This document shows, piece after piece, positions 1-5,024 of a stretch of 5,576 nt of DNA. The position numbers were made by a program, and so were the translations under genes. Numbering within the stretch: position 1 is the first letter of the stretch; each line of letters begins with the position of its first letter. The notes under the pieces were generated by a model that saw nothing but the letters and a program-made list of their open reading frames with translations, was not told where the DNA came from and did no database searches. Source of the stretch: CAJBIL01 sp049295655 (lineage in GTDB: Bacteria; Pseudomonadota; Gammaproteobacteria; Burkholderiales; Rhodocyclaceae); the NCBI GenBank assembly GCA_049295655.1, contig JBAQRB010000134.1, forward strand, positions 1 to 5,576. Direction: 5' to 3'.

Positions 1-2
1 GC

Positions 3-341
3 CTGGCGGCGGTGATCGGCGGCGTGCTGCTCGGGGCCTACGGCTTCGATCCCGGCATTGGCCAGAACCTGCTCGGCACGGTCGGCGATCTGGCCTTTAT
101 GCGCCCGAATTCGCGCGGCATGGAGCAGGAGGCCGACCGCATCGGCGTCGAACTCGCGGCGCGTGCCGGCTACGATCCGCACGCAGCCGTCTCGCTATGG
201 GAAAAGATGGGGCGCGCGACGAGCAATGAGCCGCCGCAGTGGCTGTCTACGCACCCGTCGTACGAGACGCGGATCGCCGATCTGCGCGATTACGCCGACC
301 GCGTGCAGCCGCTCTATCTGGCGGCAAAAAAACGCAGCTGA
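3..341 (+). CDS. M48-family zinc metalloprotease, C-terminal part (5' end outside window)
   Basis: Only the last 112 residues are visible. The reading frame is open from the left edge of the window to a TGA at 339-341. Family assignment rests on the segment with Ser-Arg-Gly-Met followed by EQEAD and RIG: in M48 peptidases the ExxxD motif (Glu codon 123-125, Asp codon 135-137) supplies the third zinc ligand. It is followed by AARAGYDP and, near the end, LSTHPSYETRI, both typical of LoiP/YcaL/BepA-type periplasmic or outer-membrane-associated proteases. The HExxH catalytic motif and any signal peptide would be upstream and cannot be checked. The protein ends about 25 residues after the THPSYETRI motif, so there is no C-terminal TPR domain as in BepA; a LoiP/YcaL-like quality-control protease is more likely. 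The exact orthologue is not decided. A run of seven A (326-332) lies just before the stop. A separate promoter follows, so it is probably not part of the leu operon. Confidence 0.85.
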   Translation: MAAVIGGVLLGAYGFDPGIGQNLLGTVGDLAFMRPNSRGMEQEADRIGVELAARAGYDPHAAVSLWEKMGRATSNEPPQWLSTHPSYETRIADLRDYADRVQPLYLAAKKRS

Positions 342-384
342 GCGGACGCCCACTGCGCCGGCCGAATGATCGCCAATCCGGCGG

Positions 385-414
385 CTGACAGCGGCGCCGG
401 CCCTGTGACATAAT
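385..414 (+). promoter_or_regulatory. Probable sigma70 promoter of the leuC-asd operon
   Basis: The -35 element CTGACA (385-390) matches TTGACA at 5 of 6 bases. The -10 element CATAAT (409-414) matches TATAAT at 5 of 6. The spacer is 18 bp, and a TG dinucleotide at 406-407 gives an extended -10 (TGACATAAT). Transcription would begin near 420-422, leaving a leader of about 43 nt before the leuC ATG. It stands out because the surrounding DNA is strongly GC-rich. It lies between the M48 stop and leuC, where an operon promoter is expected. The motif match is seen directly; promoter activity is inferred. Confidence 0.65.
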
Positions 415-426
415 CGCGGGTTCTGA

Positions 427-445
427 TTGGCCGCTCGTGGCCCAA
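427..445 (+). other. Small hairpin in the leuC 5' leader
   Basis: TTGGCC (427-432) can pair with GG-CCAA (439-445) with one bulged C (441), leaving a six-base loop. It lies inside the predicted leader, about eight bases upstream of the weak GGA ribosome-binding site (453-455). There is no following T-run, so it is not an intrinsic terminator, and no short leucine-rich leader ORF precedes it. It may be chance in GC-rich DNA. Confidence 0.25.
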
Positions 446-463
446 CGTTGCCGGATAGCCAAA

Positions 464-1870
464 ATGCCGCAAACCTTATACGACAAGCTTTGGCAGAATC
501 ATGTGGTGCATGAGGAAGCCGATGGCACCGCACTGCTCTATATCGACCGCCACCTGGTGCATGAAGTGACCAGCCCGCAGGCCTTCGAAGGCCTCAAGCT
601 GGCCGGGCGCAAGCCGTGGCGCGTCTCGTCGGTGGTCGCGACGGCCGACCACAACACGCCGACCGATCACTGGGATCGCGGCATCGAGGATCCGGTTTCG
701 CGCCTGCAGGTGGAAACGCTCGACGCCAACATCCGCGAAGTCGGCGCACTCGCCTATTTCCCGTTCAAGGACCCGCGCCAGGGCATCGTGCACGTGGTCG
801 GGCCGGAAAACGGCGCCACGCTGCCCGGCATGACCGTCGTCTGCGGCGACTCGCATACCAGCACGCACGGCGCATTCGGCTGCATGGCGCACGGCATCGG
901 CACTTCCGAGGTCGAGCACGTGCTGGCGACGCAGTGTTTGCTGCAGAAGAAGTCGAAGACGATGCAGCTGCGCGTCGAAGGCAAGCTCGGCAAGGGCGTC
1001 ACCGCCAAGGACATCGCGCTGGCGATCATCGGCCGCATCGGCACGGCCGGCGGCACGGGTTATGCCATCGAGTTCGCTGGTAGCGCGATTCGCGGCCTGT
1101 CGATGGAAGGGCGCATGACGCTGTGCAACATGGCGATCGAGGCCGGTGCGCGCTTGGGCTTCATCGCCGTCGACGACGTGACGATCGATTACGTCAAGGG
1201 CCGTCCGTTCGCGCCGAAGGCCGAGCAGTGGGATGCGGCCGTCGCCTACTGGCGCACGCTGCACAGCGACGCAGGCGCCGCTTTCGACTGCGTGCTCGAC
1301 CTGCACGCCGATGAAATCCTGCCGCAGGTCACCTGGGGCACCTCGCCCGAGATGGTCGTCGCGATCGATGCCTGCGTACCCGATCCGGTGCAGGAAAAGG
1401 ACCCGGTCAAGCGCGAGGGCATGGAACGCGCACTGCAGTACATGGGGCTCAATCCGAACACGCCGATCAAGGAAATCAAGGTTGACAAGGTCTTCATCGG
1501 CTCGTGCACCAACTCACGCATCGAGGATTTGCGTGCGGCGGCCGGCGTCGTCAAGGGCCGCCAGGTCGCGGCCGGCATCAAGCTGGCGCTGGTCGTTCCG
1601 GGCTCCGGGCTGGTCAAGGAGCAGGCCGAGCAGGAGGGGCTCGACAAGGTTTTCCTGGCCGCCGGTTTCGAGTGGCGCGAGCCGGGCTGCTCGATGTGTC
1701 TGGCGATGAACGCCGACCGTCTCGAGCCGGGCGAGCGTTGCGCCTCGACGTCGAACCGCAACTTCGAGGGCCGGCAGGGCGCCGGCGGGCGGACGCATCT
1801 GGTCAGCCCGGAAATGGCGGCGGCTGCGGCGATTGCCGGGCATTTTGCCGATGTGCGTGAAATTCTCTGA
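464..1870 (+). CDS. leuC: 3-isopropylmalate dehydratase, large subunit
   Basis: LeuC is the catalytic large subunit of isopropylmalate isomerase. With LeuD it converts 2-isopropylmalate to 3-isopropylmalate via 2-isopropylmaleate in leucine biosynthesis, in the cytoplasm. The product is 468 residues, close to the 466 of E. coli. The aconitase-type signatures are present: CGDSHTSTHGAFG (residues 127-139), the iron-sulfur cysteines C348 (GSCTNSR), C409 and C412 (PGCSMC), and SNRNFEGRQG (430-439). All three 4Fe-4S ligands are intact. I chose ATG 464 because the protein then begins MPQTLYDKL, as LeuC proteins normally do; an upstream in-frame GTG at 437 would add nine residues without a better ribosome-binding site. 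The visible Shine-Dalgarno is weak (GGA, 453-455). Codon 5 is a TTA leucine codon, rare in this window. It is the first gene of the predicted operon, and the lipoprotein gene follows after 13 nt. Confidence 0.97.
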   Translation: MPQTLYDKLWQNHVVHEEADGTALLYIDRHLVHEVTSPQAFEGLKLAGRKPWRVSSVVATADHNTPTDHWDRGIEDPVSRLQVETLDANIREVGALAYFPFKDPRQGIVHVVGPENGATLPGMTVVCGDSHTSTHGAFGCMAHGIGTSEVEHVLATQCLLQKKSKTMQLRVEGKLGKGVTAKDIALAIIGRIGTAGGTGYAIEFAGSAIRGLSMEGRMTLCNMAIEAGARLGFIAVDDVTIDYVKGRPFAPKAEQWDAAVAYWRTLHSDAGAAFDCVLDLHADEILPQVTWGTSPEMVVAIDACVPDPVQEKDPVKREGMERALQYMGLNPNTPIKEIKVDKVFIGSCTNSRIEDLRAAAGVVKGRQVAAGIKLALVVPGSGLVKEQAEQEGLDKVFLAAGFEWREPGCSMCLAMNADRLEPGERCASTSNRNFEGRQGAGGRTHLVSPEMAAAAAIAGHFADVREIL

Positions 1871-1873
1871 AGC

Positions 1874-1878
1874 AGGAG
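1874..1878 (+). promoter_or_regulatory. Ribosome-binding site of the entericidin-like gene
   Basis: AGGAG lies five bases before ATG 1884, in the 13-nt gap after leuC. It is a near-consensus site, stronger than that of leuC itself. It is the main argument, besides the protein sequence, that the small ORF is really translated. Confidence 0.75.
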
Positions 1879-1883
1879 CCATC

Positions 1884-2009
1884 ATGAAGAAACTGATTGC
1901 ACTCACTCTCGCCGTATTATCCCTCGCCTCGGCGGCATGCAATACCGTTCAGGGCCTCGGCAAGGACATTGAAAAGGGTGGCGAAGCCATTCAGAAGGCG
2001 ACCCGCTAA
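1884..2009 (+). CDS. Entericidin A/B-type small lipoprotein
   Basis: The product is a 41-residue peptide. It has a positively charged start (MKK), a hydrophobic stretch (residues 4-18), then C19 followed by NTVQGLGKDIEKGGEAIQ. This matches the entericidin family (EcnA/EcnB: CNT, then G-x-G-x-D-I and G-x-x-I), small lipoproteins cleaved and lipidated at the cysteine. In E. coli EcnA/EcnB were described as an antidote/toxin pair affecting cell lysis; the role in betaproteobacteria is not established and I infer only a small membrane lipoprotein. The lipobox is imperfect: position -3 from the cysteine is Ser16 rather than Leu, with Ala at -2 and -1. AGGAG sits five bases before the ATG. The stop TAA (2007-2009) shares its last A with the leuD ATG, so translation of the two genes is probably coupled. 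Codon 12 is the rare TTA. No second entericidin gene is visible, so a two-component antidote/toxin arrangement is not supported here. Confidence 0.85.
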   Translation: MKKLIALTLAVLSLASAACNTVQGLGKDIEKGGEAIQKATR

Positions 2010-2647
2010 TGGATAAGTTCACTCACCTTGACGGACTCGTGGCGCCGCTCGACCGCGCCAACGTCGATACCGACGCGATCATTCCGAAGCAGTTCCTGAA
2101 GTCGATCAAGCGTTCGGGCTTTGGCCCGAACCTGTTCGACGAATGGCGCTACATGGACGTCGGTCAGCCCGGGCAGGACTGCTCGCAGCGTCCGAAAAAC
2201 TCGAGCTTCGTGCTCAATCAGGCGCGCTATCAGGGCGCCCGCATCCTGCTGACGCGCAAGAACTTCGGCTGCGGCAGTTCGCGCGAGCATGCGCCGTGGG
2301 CATTGCTCGACTTCGGCTTCCAGGCGGTGATCGCCGAGAGCTTTGCCGACATCTTCTTCAACAACTGCTTCAAGAACGGCATCCTGCCGATCGTCCTGCC
2401 GGCCGACGAGCTCGACGTGCTGTTCGCGCAGGTCGAGGCGACGCCCGGCTACCGGCTGACGATCGATCTCGAGCGGCAGGTCGTCGTTCGTCCGGACGGC
2501 AAGACGCTGCCTTTCGCCGTCGATGCCTTCCGCAAGGAATGTCTGCTCAACGGCTGGGACGACATCGGCCTGACCTTGCGTCACGCCGATCTGATCAAGG
2601 ACTTCGAAGAGAAGCGCCGCGTCGCGCAGCCCTGGCTGTTTGCATAA
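2009..2647 (+). CDS. leuD: 3-isopropylmalate dehydratase, small subunit
   Basis: LeuD is the small (swivelling-domain) subunit that completes isopropylmalate isomerase with LeuC. The product is 212 residues, slightly longer than the 201 of E. coli and normal for the proteobacterial LeuD type. Diagnostic segments are NVDTDAIIPKQFL (18-30) and NFGCGSSREHAPWAL (85-99); the latter is the substrate-recognition loop conserved in this subunit. DIFFNNCFKNGILPI in the second half is also typical. The ATG overlaps the stop of the lipoprotein gene by one base (TAATG). An AGAAGG sequence at 1993-1998, inside that gene, can serve as a somewhat distant Shine-Dalgarno (10 nt). Together these suggest that leuD depends partly on ribosomes finishing the lipoprotein ORF. 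leuB follows after 10 nt. Nothing is truncated or missing. Confidence 0.97.
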   Translation: MDKFTHLDGLVAPLDRANVDTDAIIPKQFLKSIKRSGFGPNLFDEWRYMDVGQPGQDCSQRPKNSSFVLNQARYQGARILLTRKNFGCGSSREHAPWALLDFGFQAVIAESFADIFFNNCFKNGILPIVLPADELDVLFAQVEATPGYRLTIDLERQVVVRPDGKTLPFAVDAFRKECLLNGWDDIGLTLRHADLIKDFEEKRRVAQPWLFA

Positions 2648-2652
2648 AAGGA
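2646..2652 (+). promoter_or_regulatory. Ribosome-binding site deciding the leuB start
   Basis: AAAAGGA (2646-2652) overlaps the leuD stop and lies five bases before ATG 2658. An in-frame ATG at 2652 overlaps this site and an in-frame TTG at 2640 precedes it. Neither has a well-placed Shine-Dalgarno, so 2658 is favoured. Confidence 0.6.
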
Positions 2653-2657
2653 TGACT

Positions 2658-3722
2658 ATGAAGATTTGTGTTCTGCCGGGCGACGGCATTGGCCCGGAAA
2701 TCATGGCCGAGGCGGTTCGCGTCCTCAAGGCGCTCGACCTCAAGTTCGAGATGGAAGAAGCGCACCTGGGCGGCTGCGCCGTCGATGCGGCCGGTGATCC
2801 GTACCCGGAAGCGACCCAGCGTCTGGCGCAGGCCGCCGACGCCGTGCTGCTCGGCGCGGTCGGTGGCCCGAAGTGGGATACGCTGGCGCGCGAATTGCGC
2901 CCGGAGCGCGGCCTGCTCGGCATCCGCAAGCAGCTCGGCCTGTTTGCCAATCTGCGTCCGGCGATCCTCTATCCGGAACTGGCCAACGCATCGACGCTCA
3001 AGCCTGAAGTGGTCGCCGGCCTCGACATCCTGATCGTCCGCGAACTGACCGGCGACATCTACTTCGGCCAGCCGCGCGGCATCGAGATGCGCGAGGTCGA
3101 TGGCAAGAATCAGCGTTACGGCTTCAATACCATGCACTACACTGAGAGCGAAATCCGCCGCATCGTGCGCGTCGCTTTCGAGGCGGCGCGCAAGCGCAAC
3201 AGGAAGCTGTGCTCGGTCGACAAGATGAACGTGCTGGAAACGACGCAGCTGTGGCGCGACGTCGCCAACGAGACGGCAGCCGAGTACCCGGATGTCGAAC
3301 TCTCGCACATGCTGGTCGATAATGCGGCGATGCAGCTGGTGCGCAACCCGAAGCAGTTCGACGTGATGGTCACCGGCAACATGTTCGGCGACATCCTGTC
3401 GGACGAGGCGTCGATGCTGACCGGTTCGATCGGCATGCTGCCGTCGGCGTCGCTCGACGCCAGCAACAAGGGCCTCTACGAGCCGAGCCACGGTTCGGCG
3501 CCGGACATCGCCGGCCAGGGCGTCGCCAATCCGCTGGCGACGATCCTCTCGGCGGCGATGATGTTGCGCTACACCTTCGCGCAGGAAGAGGCGGCGCTGC
3601 GCATCGAGGGCGCGGTGAAGAAGGTGCTGGCGCAGGGCTATCGCACCGGCGACATCTTCGAGGCCGGGACGCGGAAGGTGGGAACGAAGGCAATGGGCGA
3701 CGCGGTTCTGGCGGCGCTGTAA
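2658..3722 (+). CDS. leuB: 3-isopropylmalate dehydrogenase
   Basis: LeuB oxidises and decarboxylates (2R,3S)-3-isopropylmalate to 4-methyl-2-oxopentanoate with NAD+ and a divalent metal, in the cytoplasm; it is the penultimate step to leucine. The 354-residue product starts MKICVLPGDGIGPE, the usual N-terminus of the family. The catalytic set is complete when laid against the Thermus enzyme: substrate-binding R90, R100 and R128, Y135 (in DIYFGQPRG), K189 (in SVDKMNV), and metal-binding D221, D245 and D249 (in FGDILSDEAS). The NAD-binding segment GSAPDIAGQGVANP is present. These features separate it from isocitrate or tartrate dehydrogenases. ATG 2658 is chosen from the family start and the ribosome-binding site; ATG 2652 would add two residues. 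The gene lies 10 nt after leuD and 26 nt before asd. Confidence 0.97.
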   Translation: MKICVLPGDGIGPEIMAEAVRVLKALDLKFEMEEAHLGGCAVDAAGDPYPEATQRLAQAADAVLLGAVGGPKWDTLARELRPERGLLGIRKQLGLFANLRPAILYPELANASTLKPEVVAGLDILIVRELTGDIYFGQPRGIEMREVDGKNQRYGFNTMHYTESEIRRIVRVAFEAARKRNRKLCSVDKMNVLETTQLWRDVANETAAEYPDVELSHMLVDNAAMQLVRNPKQFDVMVTGNMFGDILSDEASMLTGSIGMLPSASLDASNKGLYEPSHGSAPDIAGQGVANPLATILSAAMMLRYTFAQEEAALRIEGAVKKVLAQGYRTGDIFEAGTRKVGTKAMGDAVLAAL

Positions 3723-3736
3723 ATCGATTATTGGAC

Positions 3737-3741
3737 AGGGG
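3737..3741 (+). promoter_or_regulatory. Ribosome-binding site of asd
   Basis: AGGGG (3737-3741) lies seven bases before ATG 3749 and four bases before the adjacent ATG 3746. The better spacing and the family N-terminus (M-K-x-V-G) favour 3749. The difference is one residue. Confidence 0.5.
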
Positions 3742-3748
3742 TGGAATG

Positions 3749-4879
3749 ATGAAAAAGGTAGGTCTGGTTGGCTGGCGCGGTATGGTGGGTTCGGTCCTCA
3801 TGCAGCGCATGGTGGAAGAGCGTGATTTCGATCACATTGATCCGGTGTATTTCTCGACCTCGGCGGCGGGCGGCAAGGCGCCGACGCTGGGCGGCAAGGA
3901 AGGCGGCAATCTGCACGATGCGATGTCGATCGACGCGCTCAAGCAGTGCGACATCGTGATTACCTGCCAGGGCGGCGACTACACCAAGGAAGTCTTCCCC
4001 AAGCTGCGCGCCGCCGGCTGGAACGGCCACTGGATCGACGCCGCTTCGGCGCTGCGCATGGAAAAGGACGCCGTGATCATTCTCGATCCGGTCAACCTCA
4101 ACGTCATCCAGGATTCGCTGGCCAAGGGCGGCAAGAACTGGATCGGCGGCAACTGCACGGTTTCGCTGATGCTGATGGGCCTCGGCGGACTGTTCCAGAA
4201 CGACCTGATCGAATGGGTCAGCGCGATGACCTATCAGGCGGCATCCGGTGCCGGCGCGCAAAACATGCGCGAACTACTGTCGCAGATGGGGACGCTGCAC
4301 GACGCGGTGAAGGCCGAGCTGGCCGATCCGGCTTCGGCGATTCTCGACATCGACCGCAAGGTCGCCGAAACGATGCGCGCTGCGAGCTTCCCGACCAAGA
4401 ACTTCCGCAACACGGCGCTTGCCGGCAGCCTGATCCCGTGGATCGACGTGCCGGTCGACGGCGGTCAGTCGAAGGAGGAGTGGAAGGGCGGCGCCGAATG
4501 CAACAAGATCCTCGGCCGTCCGGCATTCCGTTCGCCCGGCAGCATCCCGATCGACGGCCTGTGCGTGCGCATCGGCGCGATGCGCTGCCACTCGCAGGGC
4601 CTGACCATCAAGCTGAAGAAGGACGTGCCGCTCGACGAGGTGACCGACATCATCGCCAAGGCCAACCAGTGGGTGAAGGTCGTTCCGAACGAGCGCGAAA
4701 TCAGCGAGCGCGAACTGACCCCGGCGGCGGTGACCGGCACGCTGACCGTTCCGGTCGGCCGTCTGCACAAGCTGGCGATGGGGCCGGAGTATCTGGGGGC
4801 CTTTACGGTGGGCGATCAGTTGTTGTGGGGCGCTGCCGAGCCGCTGCGCCGCATGCTGCGCATCCTGCTCGATAACTGA
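3749..4879 (+). CDS. asd: Aspartate-semialdehyde dehydrogenase
   Basis: Asd reduces L-aspartyl-4-phosphate to L-aspartate 4-semialdehyde with NADPH. This is the branch point toward lysine and diaminopimelate (cell wall), methionine, and threonine/isoleucine. The 376-residue product belongs to the long Gram-negative form (E. coli 367). The dinucleotide-binding start GWRGMVGSVLMQRM (8-21) is conserved. The active-site nucleophile is C136 (GGNCTVSLMLM), with Q163 (TYQAASGAGA) and the substrate/proton-transfer pair R274 and H281 (CVRIGAMRCHSQ), spaced as in the E. coli enzyme. The C-terminus AFTVGDQLLWGAAEPLRRML is also characteristic. ATG 3746 directly before the chosen start is an equally possible start. 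The gene is the last of the predicted operon; a terminator begins 15 bases after its stop. Placement after leuB recurs in proteobacteria, so co-transcription with the leucine genes is not surprising. Confidence 0.97.
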   Translation: MKKVGLVGWRGMVGSVLMQRMVEERDFDHIDPVYFSTSAAGGKAPTLGGKEGGNLHDAMSIDALKQCDIVITCQGGDYTKEVFPKLRAAGWNGHWIDAASALRMEKDAVIILDPVNLNVIQDSLAKGGKNWIGGNCTVSLMLMGLGGLFQNDLIEWVSAMTYQAASGAGAQNMRELLSQMGTLHDAVKAELADPASAILDIDRKVAETMRAASFPTKNFRNTALAGSLIPWIDVPVDGGQSKEEWKGGAECNKILGRPAFRSPGSIPIDGLCVRIGAMRCHSQGLTIKLKKDVPLDEVTDIIAKANQWVKVVPNEREISERELTPAAVTGTLTVPVGRLHKLAMGPEYLGAFTVGDQLLWGAAEPLRRMLRILLDN

Positions 4880-4894
4880 TTGATCCGTTAGCAT

Positions 4895-4924
4895 AAAAAA
4901 CCGGGGCCGAGGTCCCGGTTTTTT
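4895..4924 (+). terminator. Intrinsic terminator closing the leuC-asd operon
   Basis: Six A (4895-4900) precede a GC-rich stem, CCGGGGC (4901-4907) pairing with GTCCCGG (4912-4918), with one G-T wobble and a four-base loop. Six T (4919-4924) follow. The stem, tight loop and T-run fit a Rho-independent terminator, and it begins 15 bases after the asd stop. The A/T flanks make it symmetrical, so it could also stop transcription from the right, though no minus-strand gene is seen there. Confidence 0.9.
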
Positions 4925-4943
4925 CATTTGCGCGGCAGATTTT

Positions 4944-4984
4944 CATCATAAGCAAGTTTAGCTTGCGTCGCTAACTTCATGATG
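4944..4984. repeat. Large imperfect palindrome upstream of fimV
   Basis: CATCAT (4944-4949) is the inverse of ATGATG (4979-4984). Nested inside, AAGTTTAGC (4954-4962) pairs with GCTAACTT (4970-4977) with a single bulged T and a seven-base loop. Together this gives about 14 base pairs around one centre. An alternative, mutually exclusive hairpin is GCAAG (4952-4956) with CTTGC (4962-4966). No uninterrupted T-run follows, so it is not a standard terminator. It overlaps the weak fimV promoter candidate and could be an operator or an mRNA structure; function is unknown. Confidence 0.5.
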
Positions 4985-4991
4985 TTATTTT
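4963..4991 (+). promoter_or_regulatory. Weak candidate promoter for fimV
   Basis: TTGCGT (4963-4968) and TATTTT (4986-4991) are separated by 17 bp, with TG at 4983-4984 forming an extended -10. A second -10-like hexamer, GATAAT (4992-4997), lacks a convincing -35. fimV needs its own promoter because a strong terminator lies before it, and this AT-rich stretch is the only likely place. Which hexamer is used cannot be settled by reading. Confidence 0.35.
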
Positions 4992-5013
4992 GATAATTCC
5001 GATTTCGACGCTC

Positions 5014-5017
5014 AGGG
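5014..5017 (+). promoter_or_regulatory. Ribosome-binding site deciding the GTG start of fimV
   Basis: AGGG (5014-5017) lies seven bases before GTG 5025. No in-frame ATG exists near the signal peptide, so this site and the charged N-terminus behind it support the GTG start. Confidence 0.6.
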
Positions 5018-5024
5018 TGGCGCC

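Noticed and set aside
326..332. A7 run near the 3' end of the M48 gene as a programmed frameshift site
   Set aside because: The zero-frame stop follows within three codons and the domain is already complete; no extended conserved product is seen in the other frames.
357..382. GCCGG/CCGGC inverted repeat after the M48 gene as a terminator
   Set aside because: Five-base stem with a 16-base loop and no T-run.
437..463. GTG 437 as the leuC start
   Set aside because: It would add nine residues absent from typical LeuC N-termini and has no Shine-Dalgarno; ATG 464 gives the family start.
476..1306. Minus-strand ORF of about 276 codons opposite leuC
   Set aside because: Antisense shadow of leuC, with low-complexity composition and no recognisable family.
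1482..1510. Perfect TTGACA inside leuC (1482-1487) as an internal promoter
   Set aside because: No -10-like hexamer at 16-18 bp; the bases encode the conserved residues before the GSCTNSR motif.
2006..2950. Long minus-strand ORF of about 314 codons across leuD and leuB
   Set aside because: It lies opposite two unmistakable enzymes with full catalytic motifs, has no recognisable domain, and is the kind of antisense frame that GC-rich codon bias leaves open.
2595..3491. Minus-strand ORF of about 298 codons opposite leuB
   Set aside because: Its Arg/Ala/Asp/His/Val-rich composition mirrors leuB codons and no domain is recognisable; leuB explains the stretch completely.
3946..4875. Plus-strand ORF of about 309 codons in a second frame of asd
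   Set aside because: Arg/Gly/Asp-rich shadow of asd with no motifs; the asd frame carries all active-site residues.
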